Notes: generated by a model not told the origin, from the letters alone. A stretch of DNA of 62,300 nucleotides from Clostridiales bacterium (GCA_015069385.1 SVIS01000007.1:1-62300); one strand, 5' to 3'; counted from the stretch's first letter, positions 50,345 through 61,041 are shown. A program made the numbers and translations.

Positions 50345-50377
50345 ATGAGGTATCATACAGTTTTATCAAATGATTAA
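50345..50377 (+). CDS. Leader peptide MRYHTVLSND upstream of the ABC-F gene
   Basis: Ten codons followed by TAA, with no Shine-Dalgarno and an ATG 7 bases after the -10 box, so translated as a leaderless ORF if at all. ABC-F resistance genes are often preceded by such peptides whose stalling by an antibiotic opens downstream hairpins. The ATCATAC of the leader (50352-50358) can pair with GTATGAT (50447-50453). Confidence 0.55.
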   Translation: MRYHTVLSND

Positions 50378-50386
50378 TAAATTTTA

Positions 50387-50472
50387 GTGTTGCACCTATT
50401 ATTTGGTCGCAACACAAATTTGTTGTGTCAATTTAGATTAAAATGGGTATGATTTTTTTATGCAATCATACC
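50387..50472 (+). promoter_or_regulatory. Alternative hairpins of the ABC-F leader
   Basis: GTGTTGC (50387-50393) with GCAACAC (50409-50415); overlapping ACACAA (50412-50417) with TTGTGT (50423-50428); and GGTATGATT (50446-50454) with AATCATACC (50464-50472). The first two exclude each other and the third competes with the leader ORF, the typical design of an attenuator. No U-tailed terminator follows the last stem, so control may be translational. Confidence 0.55.
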
Positions 50473-50490
50473 AAAATAAGAGAGGTATGT

Positions 50491-52122
50491 ATGATTATAT
50501 TAGATGTAAATAAAATAACCAAAACTTTTGGTTTTGGAAAAATATTAGATCAAGTATCTTTTTCGCTAAACGAAGGGGAAAGAGTCGCTATTGTAGGTAA
50601 TAATGGTTGTGGAAAATCAACATTACTTAAAATTATTGCTAAAATAGAAAAAGAAGACTCAGGCATTGTTAGTTTAAAAAAAGATGCTGTTTTAGAGTAT
50701 TTAGAGCAAGGTGATGTGGCTGATAGTAAAGAAGGTATTGTAATTGACATTTTAAAAAGTGCCTTTGAAAAACTTTATAACATGGAACAAAAACTTCATG
50801 ACTATGAAAAGCAATTGCAAGAAATATCAGATGAACACGAATTAAATGTAGTAATAAAAAAATATTCTAACCTTTTAGAGCAATATTCGCTTTGGGGTGG
50901 TTATGATATTGATGTTCAAATTGATACAGTTGTTAATGGTTTAAAAATTGATAAAAACATTTTAAATAGAGAATTTAAATCGTTATCTGGTGGAGAAAGA
51001 ACGCTTGTAAATTTGGCAAAGATATTATTGTCTAAGCCAGATATAATTTTACTAGATGAGCCTACAAACCATTTAGATATTTCTAGGTTAGAGTGGCTTG
51101 AAGGGTATATAAAAGATTATAGAGGTACAATTGTTGTTGTATCACATGATAGATGTTTCTTAGATAAGGTTGCTAAAAAAATAATAGAGTTAAACAATGG
51201 GCAAGTTAAAACTTATGTTGGAAACTATACTTCTTATTTAAAGCAGAAAGAAGATGAAGAAGTTAAAGAGTTTCAGGCATTTAAGCAGCAAGAAAAAAAG
51301 TTTGAAGAAATGGAAAAGGCAATAAAAAGGCTTAAAGAATGGGGCAAAATGGCAGATAACCCAACATTTTTTAGGAGAGCAAAAGCCATTCAAAGTAATT
51401 TAAACAGACTAAAAGAAAATGCTATAGAAAAACCACAAGAATCAAAAAAACTACCAATAAATTTTATATCGTCTGCTCGGGGTTCGCAAGAGGTTGTAAA
51501 TGTTAAAAATTTAAATTTATTTATTGGTGATAAACAATTATTAAAAAACTCAAATTGTTTAATTCCGCATAGTAGCAAAGTGGCAATTGTGGGTGATAAC
51601 GGAACAGGAAAATCAACATTAATTAAAGCAATAATTAATGGGCATGAAGCAATAAAACTTGGTAATAATTTAAATATTGGTTATCTTGCTCAAATAATTG
51701 AATTTGACAACAAAAATCAATCAGTATTAGAATATTTTAATAATGAAACAGGGCTTGGCGAAGAACGCTCAAGAAGCACTTTATTTAATTTTCAATTTTT
51801 TAAAAAAGATATGTTAAAACGTGTAGGTTCGCTTTCTGGTGGTGAAAAATTAAGATTAAAATTAGCCGTTATGCTACAAAGTTCTGTAAATTTTATAATA
51901 TTAGATGAGCCAACTAATCATATAGATATAGAAACTAGAGAAGTTTTAGAAGAAACATTAAAAATTTTTAAAGGCACATTGCTTTTTGTAAGTCATGATA
52001 GGTATTTTATTAACAAAGTAGCAACTTATGTGGTAGAATTTTGTAATCAAAAATTATATACCTATAATGGTAACTATGATTATTATTTAGAAAACAAACA
52101 AATAATGCACGATAACTATTAG
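50491..52122 (+). CDS. ABC-F family ATPase (translation factor or antibiotic resistance type)
   Basis: 543 residues, two ATP-binding cassettes without membrane domains: Walker A 'GNNGCGKST' (36-44) and 'GDNGTGKST', signatures 'LSGGERTLV' and 'LSGGEKLRL', Walker B 'ILLDEPTNHLDI' and 'IILDEPTNHIDI'. The linker between them (about 245-325) is the P-site tRNA interaction motif ('AIKRLKEWGKMADNPTFFRR'). ABC-F proteins act on the ribosome. I start at the ATG at 50491 after AGAGAGG; an ATG at 50443 lies in a regulatory hairpin. The attenuator-like leader favours an inducible resistance role. Confidence 0.92.
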   Translation: MIILDVNKITKTFGFGKILDQVSFSLNEGERVAIVGNNGCGKSTLLKIIAKIEKEDSGIVSLKKDAVLEYLEQGDVADSKEGIVIDILKSAFEKLYNMEQKLHDYEKQLQEISDEHELNVVIKKYSNLLEQYSLWGGYDIDVQIDTVVNGLKIDKNILNREFKSLSGGERTLVNLAKILLSKPDIILLDEPTNHLDISRLEWLEGYIKDYRGTIVVVSHDRCFLDKVAKKIIELNNGQVKTYVGNYTSYLKQKEDEEVKEFQAFKQQEKKFEEMEKAIKRLKEWGKMADNPTFFRRAKAIQSNLNRLKENAIEKPQESKKLPINFISSARGSQEVVNVKNLNLFIGDKQLLKNSNCLIPHSSKVAIVGDNGTGKSTLIKAIINGHEAIKLGNNLNIGYLAQIIEFDNKNQSVLEYFNNETGLGEERSRSTLFNFQFFKKDMLKRVGSLSGGEKLRLKLAVMLQSSVNFIILDEPTNHIDIETREVLEETLKIFKGTLLFVSHDRYFINKVATYVVEFCNQKLYTYNGNYDYYLENKQIMHDNY

Positions 52123-52210
52123 TTTTGTTAACAAAAAATATGTTTAAATTAATTGTGTTATTTTTAAAAAAATATTACAATTAATATAATTAATTGTTTT
52201 GAGGAGAAGT

Positions 52211-53620
52211 ATGAAAAATTTTTTTAATTATTTACTTGTAATTGTTTTTTCACTATTGGTTGTAATTGTTTATAATTCCTTTTTAGACCCTAGCATTGTG
52301 GGTATAGAAAAAAGTTCTGTAGATGGTGTTTACGACACCTACATTATAACCTATAGCAATGGTAAAACAGATTCTTTAACTATAAAAAATGGTGAAGATG
52401 CACAAGACATTACTATAAACGATTTATATCTTGCTACTAAAACTGCTCTTGGCAAAGGTGATGAATATACTATGCTTGATTTTATTAATGATTATTTATC
52501 ATTTACAGTTCAAGAAAAAGATGAAGCAAAGGCATATGTGGGGGCTCTTTCTACTGTAGAAGTTTATAGCGAGTTTCCTATGCATCTAGATTATATTTCT
52601 CATAAAACAAGCAACGAAATGGCTGCGGGCGCTGGGGTAATTTATAAACCAGAAGGCTCGGCTGAAAATGAGTATTATATAATTACAAATTATCATGTTG
52701 TTTGTGATGGAAATAGTTTAACAGAAAACAATTTGGCTACAAAAGTTACTTGCTTTTTATATGGCTCCAATGTAGAAATTTATGAAACATCGGTAAGTTT
52801 TGGCGGTTACTCTTACACATATGGTGCAGATGCAATAAATTGTCAACTTGTTGGTGGCTCCATTAATTATGATATTGCTGTTTTAAAAGTATCTAACCCA
52901 GAAAAAATAACCAACTCAAATGCTAAACCGGTAACTTTTTTTGAAGGAGATGCCGTTGTGGGCGAAACTATTGTGGCAGTAGGCAATCCTGGTGGAATAG
53001 GTGCAAGCGTTACTAAAGGTATTGTCAGTTTAGATAGAGAAGAACGAACTGCTACTGCAAGTGATGGAATAACAGAAATCACATTTAGTGCAATTAGAAT
53101 AGACGCTCCAATTAATAGTGGTAATTCTGGTGGTGGTTTATTTAATGTTAATGGTGAACTTTTGGGTATAGTTAATTCTAAAATTGTAGATGAAAGTGTA
53201 GAGGGCATTGCCCATGCGCTTCCTGCAGTTATGGTAAAAAGGCTTGCTGATAATGTAATTGAAAATGCAAGCACAACTTTTGTTAATCCTAAAAAGGTCG
53301 ATTTAGAAATTGTTTTAGGAATTGAAAGTAGCAAGGCAGAATACGATGCCCAAAATTTAAGTATAAAAATTGTAGAAGAAGTATATGTAAAAACAATAAA
53401 AACTACTTCAGTTTGTAAACAACTATTATATGTTGGTGATGTTTTACAAACAATTACAATTGGTGAAAAAACATATAATTTAGATCGTGACTTTAGGTTA
53501 GATGATTTAACTTGGTTAATTCAAGAAAATGAAGTAATAGTTTTTGAGGTTTTGCGTTCTAATAATGTTGTTAGTGTGCCTGTTGTTATTACTGCAGATT
53601 ATATAAAATCTGTAGCATAA
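52211..53620 (+). CDS. HtrA/DegP-type serine protease, membrane-anchored
   Basis: 469 residues. N-terminal membrane anchor (5-21), trypsin-like domain with complete triad: His162 in 'TNYHVV', Asp221 in 'YDIAVLKV', Ser306 in 'NSGNSGGGL'; C-terminal PDZ-like domain (about 370-465). Quality control of secreted proteins outside the membrane is the family's role. Residues 30-60 carry 'DGVYDTYIITYSNGKTDSLT' plus 'IKNGEDAQDITINDLY', a segment frequent in surface proteins of gut Clostridia. GAGGAG precedes the ATG at 52211. Contrast with the dead HtrA-like domain in the protein at 7894. Confidence 0.93.
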   Translation: MKNFFNYLLVIVFSLLVVIVYNSFLDPSIVGIEKSSVDGVYDTYIITYSNGKTDSLTIKNGEDAQDITINDLYLATKTALGKGDEYTMLDFINDYLSFTVQEKDEAKAYVGALSTVEVYSEFPMHLDYISHKTSNEMAAGAGVIYKPEGSAENEYYIITNYHVVCDGNSLTENNLATKVTCFLYGSNVEIYETSVSFGGYSYTYGADAINCQLVGGSINYDIAVLKVSNPEKITNSNAKPVTFFEGDAVVGETIVAVGNPGGIGASVTKGIVSLDREERTATASDGITEITFSAIRIDAPINSGNSGGGLFNVNGELLGIVNSKIVDESVEGIAHALPAVMVKRLADNVIENASTTFVNPKKVDLEIVLGIESSKAEYDAQNLSIKIVEEVYVKTIKTTSVCKQLLYVGDVLQTITIGEKTYNLDRDFRLDDLTWLIQENEVIVFEVLRSNNVVSVPVVITADYIKSVA

Positions 53621-53679
53621 AAAAATGTTGCAATATATGTAAAACATGTGTTAAAATTGCTAAAATTGGAGAATTATAT

Positions 53680-54438
53680 ATGATTTCAAACAAAGGATTA
53701 GTAAGCATAAGTGCTTTTATGAGCAGTTGCGATGATTTAATTAATGGCAAATTTATTTTTGCTGGCAATAAGGTTGCCAATATTTTAAAGGCAATTAGCG
53801 AATCACCAGAACTATATGAGGTTATTTCTGAGTGTTTAAAAGATTTTAATTATGAAAAAGAATTTGGCAGAGCAAAAGTCAAACTTCCAACTAAAAAAGG
53901 TACTTTTAAAGTGCCGGAAGATAGAATGGTATTAATTCCAATGGTTTTTTGTATGCTTGTTGAAATTCAAGAAAACAAAATAGATTTTAAACAATTTTTG
54001 GCAGACTATTTTGAATCTGAAGATGAAGAAGTTTCTCAATTTGAAAACTTTGCAAACAATGTTATTGTTCCATTTAAAAATGCAATTGCTTATGTGTTTG
54101 ATATAGAAGGTGAGAATAAATTTAAACCTCAAGAAGAAAAAAAGGTTGAAGTTAAAAAGCCAGAAGTTAAAGTTAGTTCTAAGCAAGAAGATTATTTTGA
54201 AGAAATTAACGAAATTTGCCAAGATATTTTAGAAGAATTAGAACTGATTAAAGTTAAACCAGTTGTAGCTGAAGATTTAAAATATTTAGTTGAAACTTTA
54301 AAATCTGCCGTAGAAAATAAACAAACAAAATATGTTAATGCATATGTAATTGGTGTAATATATGTGCTAAAGCAAATTCGTAAACTTCGCAAGTATGAAC
54401 ACGATTTCAGAGAGGCTATGGAAGATTTGTATCTTTAA
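53680..54438 (+). CDS. Hypothetical cytosolic protein, 252 aa
   Basis: Not recognised. No signal peptide or membrane segment. N-terminal half (1-140) appears helical with 'VEIQENKIDFKQFLADYF'; an acidic/basic low-complexity linker (about 150-170, EEKKVEVKKPEVKVSSKQ) leads to a C-terminal helical domain ('EICQDILEELELIKVKPVVA', 'YVIGVIYVLKQIRKLRKYEH'). GGAG precedes the ATG. It lies 59 bases after htrA. Confidence 0.75.
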   Translation: MISNKGLVSISAFMSSCDDLINGKFIFAGNKVANILKAISESPELYEVISECLKDFNYEKEFGRAKVKLPTKKGTFKVPEDRMVLIPMVFCMLVEIQENKIDFKQFLADYFESEDEEVSQFENFANNVIVPFKNAIAYVFDIEGENKFKPQEEKKVEVKKPEVKVSSKQEDYFEEINEICQDILEELELIKVKPVVAEDLKYLVETLKSAVENKQTKYVNAYVIGVIYVLKQIRKLRKYEHDFREAMEDLYL

Positions 54439-54470
54439 TTTTTAACATATTATTAATAAATATTGCTTAA

Positions 54471-54507
54471 AATATCACTAAGAGGATTTTTTATAGTGAT
54501 ATTTTTT
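54471..54507 (+). promoter_or_regulatory. Terminator-like hairpin overlapping the uppP start
   Basis: AATATCACTA (54471-54480) and TAGTGATATT (54494-54503) form a perfect 10-bp stem followed by TTTT. The Shine-Dalgarno AGAGGA is in the loop and the GTG start of uppP in the 3' arm, so termination of the upstream transcript or translation of uppP exclude each other. Confidence 0.65.
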
Positions 54508-55260
54508 GTTATTATTTTAGCAATAGTTCAAGGTTTAACAGAATTTTTACCTGTGTCTAGTAGCGGACACTTGGTTTTATTAAATAAATTTTTTGGTATA
54601 GAAAATGACTTTTTATTACTCTCAGTAATTTTGCATGTGGCAACTCTTTTTTCTGTACTATTTGTGTTAAGAAAAGAAGTTGTAGAAGTTATTAAACATC
54701 CATTTGGTAAACTTTCTAGAAAGATTATTTTTGCGACAATTCCAACAGTAATAATAGTTTTATGTTTTAAGGGCTTTTTTGATAGTGCTTTCGATGGTAG
54801 ATTCTTACCAATTTGTTTTATCTTAACAGCAGTATTAATAGTTGTTAGTGAGTTTTTAAGCAATAAATTTAAAAATAAATATAAACCAATAAATAATCGA
54901 ATGGCAATAATTATGGGTTTAGCACAGGGTATAGCTGTTTTGCCAGGTATTTCACGTAGCGGTGCGACAATTTGTGCGGGATTAATTCAGGGCGCCAAAA
55001 GAGATGAATTGGCACACTTTTCATTTTTAATGAGTATTCCAATAATACTTGCCAGTTTAGTGGTAGAAATATATGAATATATATCTGTGGGACAAGCATT
55101 AACTCTTATGTGGTATGAACTTTTAATAGGTTTTATTGTTGCTTTTTTTACCGGAATATTTGCAGTAAAATTTATGCTAAAAATTATAGAAAAACACTCG
55201 CTTTTATGGTTTGCTGTTTATTTAGTTGGTATTTCAATTTTAAGTTTTTTTGTTATATAA
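54496..55260 (+). CDS. uppP: Undecaprenyl-diphosphate phosphatase
   Basis: Recycles undecaprenyl-PP carrier for cell-wall synthesis; gives some bacitracin tolerance. About 254 residues, with many membrane helices. Motifs 'GLTEFLPVSSSGHL' (with catalytic Glu and the Ser/His block) and 'VLPGISRSGATICAG' are diagnostic. I choose the GTG at 54496, 9 bases after AGAGGA, because it gives the family's normal start (VIFFVIILAIVQG); the TTG at 54463 would add 11 residues and has no ribosome binding site. Confidence 0.95.
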   Translation: MIFFVIILAIVQGLTEFLPVSSSGHLVLLNKFFGIENDFLLLSVILHVATLFSVLFVLRKEVVEVIKHPFGKLSRKIIFATIPTVIIVLCFKGFFDSAFDGRFLPICFILTAVLIVVSEFLSNKFKNKYKPINNRMAIIMGLAQGIAVLPGISRSGATICAGLIQGAKRDELAHFSFLMSIPIILASLVVEIYEYISVGQALTLMWYELLIGFIVAFFTGIFAVKFMLKIIEKHSLLWFAVYLVGISILSFFVI

Positions 55261-55416
55261 TTTATAAAAAAAGTTGTAAATGAGGTATTGCAAGTTAAAA
55301 AAGCCACTTGTATAGTTTTTGATAGTTAAGGAGGTTTGCAAAAAAACAAAAAATGTGACAACAAGAAAATAGACTTTTAATGTAAATAAGTGATAAAATA
55401 AAAGTAGGAGTTTAAT

Positions 55417-57335
<1,919 letters not shown>

Positions 57336-57347
57336 TCTTAACATAAT

Positions 57348-57385
57348 AAAATTGCAGGCAATATAAAGTGCTCGCAATTTTTTAT
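57348..57385 (+). terminator. Terminator of groES-groEL
   Basis: AAAATTGC (57348-57355) with GCAATTTT (57374-57381) followed by TTATG; loop 18 bases. Confidence 0.75.
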
Positions 57386-57701
57386 GCTTATTTTATAAAG
57401 TTAGTTTTTAATATATAATAAATATTTTTATTAAAAAGTGAACAATTTACCATTATTTGTCATATTATACGGCGAATAATAGAACATATGTTTTGTATCA
57501 ATAGGGCACATTTTTGATTTTTTTACAAAATTAAATATATTTGTACAAAATTGTCGAAATATGTTGACTTTTGTCAAAAAATGCAAATACAATATATTCA
57601 TGCCTAAAATTTAAGTGAATATGCGCAAATGATATAAAGAGAAAACCGGTTAATTTTTATATAATATTTGATACAAAGCATAAGGGGAGGAAAATTTAAT
57701 A
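57386..57701 (+). promoter_or_regulatory. Long A/T-rich control region before the sigma-like gene
   Basis: No gene seen. It contains ATTATT...AATAAT arms around TATACGGCG (57450-57480 area), the small palindrome TTGAC-TTTT-GTCAA inside a promoter-like TTGACT...TACAAT (about 57563-57593), several TTGTACAAAATT-like motifs, and a second -10 (TATAAT near 57660). AAGGGGAGG precedes the ATG at 57702. The number of elements suggests a tightly controlled gene. Confidence 0.5.
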
Positions 57702-58265
57702 ATGACAACAAATCAAAAAATATGGGGAAAAACAATTCTGTCCTCATATAACTATTTGCAGCACCTTTGTAATTCTATAGATAAACTTGTAAAAATGGTT
57801 GCTGTTAATTCATACTATTCTTATACTTTTAAAAATACACAAAATTCAATATCAAACATTTCTGATAAAATTATAAATTTAACAAATAGAAAAATTGATT
57901 ATATAAATTTAAAAATTCTTATTGAAAAAGCATTAAAAGATATACCAACTCTTTATGCAAAACTTTTAATATTAAAATATATACATAAATTGCCAATACT
58001 TAAAGCATGTGAAATATTAAATATTTCTAAGCGTTCATCATATAAAAAACTAGAACAGGCGTTATCGTCATTTATGGCAAAACTGGCAACCTTTGGTTAT
58101 AATACCGAAAAAATAGAAGTTGAGTTTTTTGGTGATCCATTTATTAATTCAATATTTAAATTAATAGAACGAAACAACTTTGTTTTAGATGAAAAAGCAG
58201 ATGTAATTTCTAACGATTCTGTATTTAAAAAATATATCAGTGAACTTATGACTGCTACCATTTAA
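57702..58265 (+). CDS. Sigma-factor-like / phage-type HTH protein, 187 aa
   Basis: Residues about 75-135 resemble sigma region 4 or ArpU-type regulators: 'LLILKYIHKLPILKACEILN' followed by 'ISKRSSYKKLEQALSSF' gives a helix-turn-helix. The N-terminal 70 residues are helical and Asn/Lys-rich. It lies in the neighbourhood of an isolated phage terminase and may be part of the same remnant, or a domesticated regulator. Its end overlaps the - strand gene by 4 bases. Confidence 0.65.
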   Translation: MTTNQKIWGKTILSSYNYLQHLCNSIDKLVKMVAVNSYYSYTFKNTQNSISNISDKIINLTNRKIDYINLKILIEKALKDIPTLYAKLLILKYIHKLPILKACEILNISKRSSYKKLEQALSSFMAKLATFGYNTEKIEVEFFGDPFINSIFKLIERNNFVLDEKADVISNDSVFKKYISELMTATI

Positions 58266-59113
58266 AAGTCGTCATCTAGTTCAAAATAATCTGAATTTTT
58301 TAATCGATGTATTTTCTTTTTTTGTCTATGCTTTTTAGTAGTTGTGTTTTCAGATGCGCTTTCTTCTGCTAATTTGGTTGGTTTAAAAAGAAGATATATG
58401 AAAAGTAAACAAGGTAAACTAACAACTATTACAATTATAGTTGTTGTAGTACTAGATAACCCTTCAAAAACTTCACCAGATGTGTTTGTAGTTTCATCAT
58501 CAAATGTTGGTGCAACATCTAAATATTCAACCTGTTCAATATTTGTAGGAATTGTTGTTAAACAATCGCAAAGTGGTGAATATATATAACCAAAATAAGA
58601 TAGATTACCGGTTAAATATTTGCAATAATACCAAATAGTGCCTTTTTTACTTATGGCTTCTTCGCCGTTTATTATTCCATAATATACAAAATTAGAATCT
58701 AAAAATGGTATACTATAAACTAAATTTATGCTTCCATTATTATTTGGTGATGAACGCAAATTTCCACCGCTAGGTACAAAAATTCTAAAAGTAATATTTT
58801 CTAAAAAAGGTGTTATAGGTACATTTTTAACAGGTTTAACGCTATCTTTTAAAACATAACCATAAAGGTCGGCATATCTAGCCGAGTAAAATGTGTCGTT
58901 TGCGCTTTGCAATAGTTCTACAAAATAACTTTGAGTTATAATAAACATTTTTGCTTCATCACTTTCTGTTGGAGAAGAGTAAAAATATGTAGATGGAGTG
59001 GTGACTTGTGCATAATATGTTGTTTCGGCACGAGTCAAAAAAATTGGCATATAGCAAAAACTAATGCAAACAAAAAATAGTACAAAAATTAATATTTTAG
59101 AAAATAGTTTCAC
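58262..59113 (-). CDS. Membrane protein with SH3-like extracellular domains
   Basis: 283 residues: signal peptide/anchor (about 5-28), two SH3b-like segments ('YYAQVTTPSTYFYSSPTESD' and 'FRIFVPSGGNLRSSPNNNGS', each with a 'lRsSP' pattern typical of bacterial SH3 domains), a linker, a second membrane helix (about 224-246) and a short basic tail (KKHRQKKKIHR). SH3b domains often bind cell-wall peptides. No clear ribosome binding site before its ATG (ACACGTGAAACT). Faces the terminase gene divergently across about 85 bases. Confidence 0.8.
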   Translation of the reverse strand: MKLFSKILIFVLFFVCISFCYMPIFLTRAETTYYAQVTTPSTYFYSSPTESDEAKMFIITQSYFVELLQSANDTFYSARYADLYGYVLKDSVKPVKNVPITPFLENITFRIFVPSGGNLRSSPNNNGSINLVYSIPFLDSNFVYYGIINGEEAISKKGTIWYYCKYLTGNLSYFGYIYSPLCDCLTTIPTNIEQVEYLDVAPTFDDETTNTSGEVFEGLSSTTTTIIVIVVSLPCLLFIYLLFKPTKLAEESASENTTTKKHRQKKKIHRLKNSDYFELDDDF

Positions 59114-59198
59114 GTGTTTAATTATAAAACAAATGTGAACTATTTTCTTTTATACATTTTTGCAAGAATTACACAAAAAAAAGGAAATTATTACGAAA

Positions 59199-60629
59199 AT
59201 GAACAAACAAAACTTATTACAATGTATTGATGGCTTAAAAAACTACAAAAATAATAATAAATTAAACGATAAATTAAAGCGATATAATACTGGAAAAATA
59301 AAACATTTAAAGCAACTTGCATTTCATATGTGTAATAAGAAAAACAGATGGGTTTTTGGTGGTAATAGAAGTGGAAAAACAGAATGTGGTGCAGTAGAAA
59401 CAGTTTGGCTTGCAAGGGGCATTCATCCATTTAAACAAAATAAAAAAGATGTGCAAATTTGGGTTGTTTCACTTTCTACTCAAGTTCAAAGAGATGTTGC
59501 ACAAAGTAAAGTTCTTTCATATTTAAATAAAAATTGGATTAAAGAGATTGTTATGCTTTCGGGAAGAAAAGATAGCCCAGAAAATGGTATAATTGATTAT
59601 ATTACTATTTATAACGTTTTTGGTGGTATTAGTAAAATTGGTTTTAAAAGTTGTGACCAAGGCAGAGAAAAATTTCAAGGTACATCACTTGACTATGTTT
59701 GGTTTGATGAGGAGCCACCAGAAGATATATATAAAGAATGCAAAATGCGTATTTTAGATAAATGTGGGGAAGTATATGGAACAATGACACCACTTAAAGG
59801 CTTAACGTGGGTTTATAATGTTATATATTTAAATGATGCTCAAGATAATGAAGTTTGGTGTGAGTTTATGGAATGGGCAGATAACCCATATTTAAGCGAA
59901 AAAGAAATAAAAAGTTTAACCGCAACTTTATCTGAAAGTGAGTTGCAGGCAAGAAGATATGGAAAATTTATGTCAAATGGCGGTCAAGTCTATTCTGAGT
60001 TTGATGAAAGTATAAATGTTATTGAGCCTTTTTATATACCTATTGAGTGGTATGATAATATTTCAATTGACCCAGGGCTTAATAACCCTCTTTCGGCACA
60101 TTGGTATGCGGTTGATTATGATAATAATGTATATGTAATTGCAGAGATTTATGAAGCTAAACAAACAGTTGAATATCATGCAAATAAAATAAGACAAATA
60201 TGTGAAAGATTAAATTGGCATAAAGCCTCAAATGGTATGTATTCGGCAATTATAGATAGTGCTGCTAACCAAAAAACTTTGGCGAGTTCCAAAAGCGTGA
60301 GTGAATTATTTTATGATAATGGAATTTTGGTTAATCCAAAAGTAAATAAAGATTTATATTCAGGAATCAATAGAGTTAAGTCGTATTTAAAAAATGCACA
60401 AGGTGTTGCAAAACTCTTTATTTTTAAAAATTGTGTAAATATGATTCGTGAAATAAAGGGATATTTTTGGGGTAATAATGATGCACCTATTAAACGTGAC
60501 GACCATGCCATGGACGACCTTAGATATTATATTATGAATAGACCCGAAAATGTTGCCCCTAAACCTCATAAAACTGCCATACAAAAAGATAAGGAAAGGC
60601 TTATTAAAAAATTAAAATATAATAAATGA
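59199..60629 (+). CDS. Isolated phage terminase large subunit
   Basis: 476 residues. ATPase Walker A 'VFGGNRSGKTE' (54-62), Walker B 'YVWFDEEPPEDIY' and C-terminal RNase-H-like nuclease with 'SIDPGLNNPLSAHWYAVD', 'SAIIDSAANQ' and 'DDHAMDDLRYYI' keep the acidic residues needed for DNA cutting. The protein is intact, but no portal, capsid, small terminase or tail gene lies nearby, so it is not in a working prophage. It may be a remnant or a domesticated motor/nuclease. ATG at 59199 follows AAAGGAAA; the TTG at 59160 is less likely. Confidence 0.88.
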   Translation: MNKQNLLQCIDGLKNYKNNNKLNDKLKRYNTGKIKHLKQLAFHMCNKKNRWVFGGNRSGKTECGAVETVWLARGIHPFKQNKKDVQIWVVSLSTQVQRDVAQSKVLSYLNKNWIKEIVMLSGRKDSPENGIIDYITIYNVFGGISKIGFKSCDQGREKFQGTSLDYVWFDEEPPEDIYKECKMRILDKCGEVYGTMTPLKGLTWVYNVIYLNDAQDNEVWCEFMEWADNPYLSEKEIKSLTATLSESELQARRYGKFMSNGGQVYSEFDESINVIEPFYIPIEWYDNISIDPGLNNPLSAHWYAVDYDNNVYVIAEIYEAKQTVEYHANKIRQICERLNWHKASNGMYSAIIDSAANQKTLASSKSVSELFYDNGILVNPKVNKDLYSGINRVKSYLKNAQGVAKLFIFKNCVNMIREIKGYFWGNNDAPIKRDDHAMDDLRYYIMNRPENVAPKPHKTAIQKDKERLIKKLKYNK

Positions 60630-60663
60630 ATGCATAATTACTCGTTAATATGTATAAATATAC

Positions 60664-60698
60664 AAAAAATCTTCCCTAAACAAAGGGAAGATTTTTTT
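60664..60698. terminator. Bidirectional terminator
   Basis: AATCTTCCCT (60668-60677) with AGGGAAGATT (60684-60693), A-run before and T-run after, shared by the terminase gene and the small - strand gene. Confidence 0.92.
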
Positions 60699-60717
60699 AG
60701 ACTGAAAACTTTTTGTT

Positions 60718-60861
60718 TTACTTAGAAGAAGTTTTAGAACTATTAGAGCCGCGAGATCTTCTTGAAGAGCAATCTTTTGTTCTGCTAGTTGTTTTACCTG
60801 AACAATTTTTTGCACTTGTTTTGTTTTCGGCTTTATTTGTTCTTTTATTTCTACCGAACAT
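60718..60861 (-). CDS. Small basic Ser/Lys/Arg-rich protein, 47 aa
   Basis: On the - strand AGGAGG lies 8 bases before an ATG that opens a 47-codon frame beginning MFGRNKRTNKAENK and ending SSKTSSK. It contains two Cys, about 14 Lys/Arg and many Ser. It is bounded by a bidirectional terminator, so it looks like a real small gene. The overlapping + strand frame (60713-60910) has no ribosome binding site. High positive charge suggests nucleic-acid or cell-wall binding; unproven. Confidence 0.7.
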   Translation of the reverse strand: MFGRNKRTNKAENKTSAKNCSGKTTSRTKDCSSRRSRGSNSSKTSSK

Positions 60862-60990
60862 AGTTTTCACCTCCTATATATACGCAAAGTTTTTCTTTGC
60901 AAAATTATAGTGTGTAATAATATGTTAAAATATACATTTTATAATAGAAAATATTAATATTATTTTTTTTGAAAAAATTTAAAAAAGTTG

Positions 60991-61019
60991 TTGACACCAT
61001 ATGTTAAATATGTTATTAT
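60991..61019 (+). promoter_or_regulatory. Promoter of tRNA-Val
   Basis: TTGACA (60991-60996) and TATTAT (61014-61019), spacer 17 bp. Confidence 0.75.
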
Positions 61020-61041
61020 AACCGAGTCAGTTAAGTGATGT

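Noticed and set aside
55261..55416. CIRCE element before groES
   Set aside because: No TTAGCACTC-N9-GAGTGCTAA pattern found, only an unrelated AAGGAGG and A/T-rich DNA.
60713..60910. 65-codon + strand frame, hydrophobic and Leu/Val-rich
   Set aside because: No ribosome binding site and it is the complement of a better supported small - strand gene at 60718-60861.
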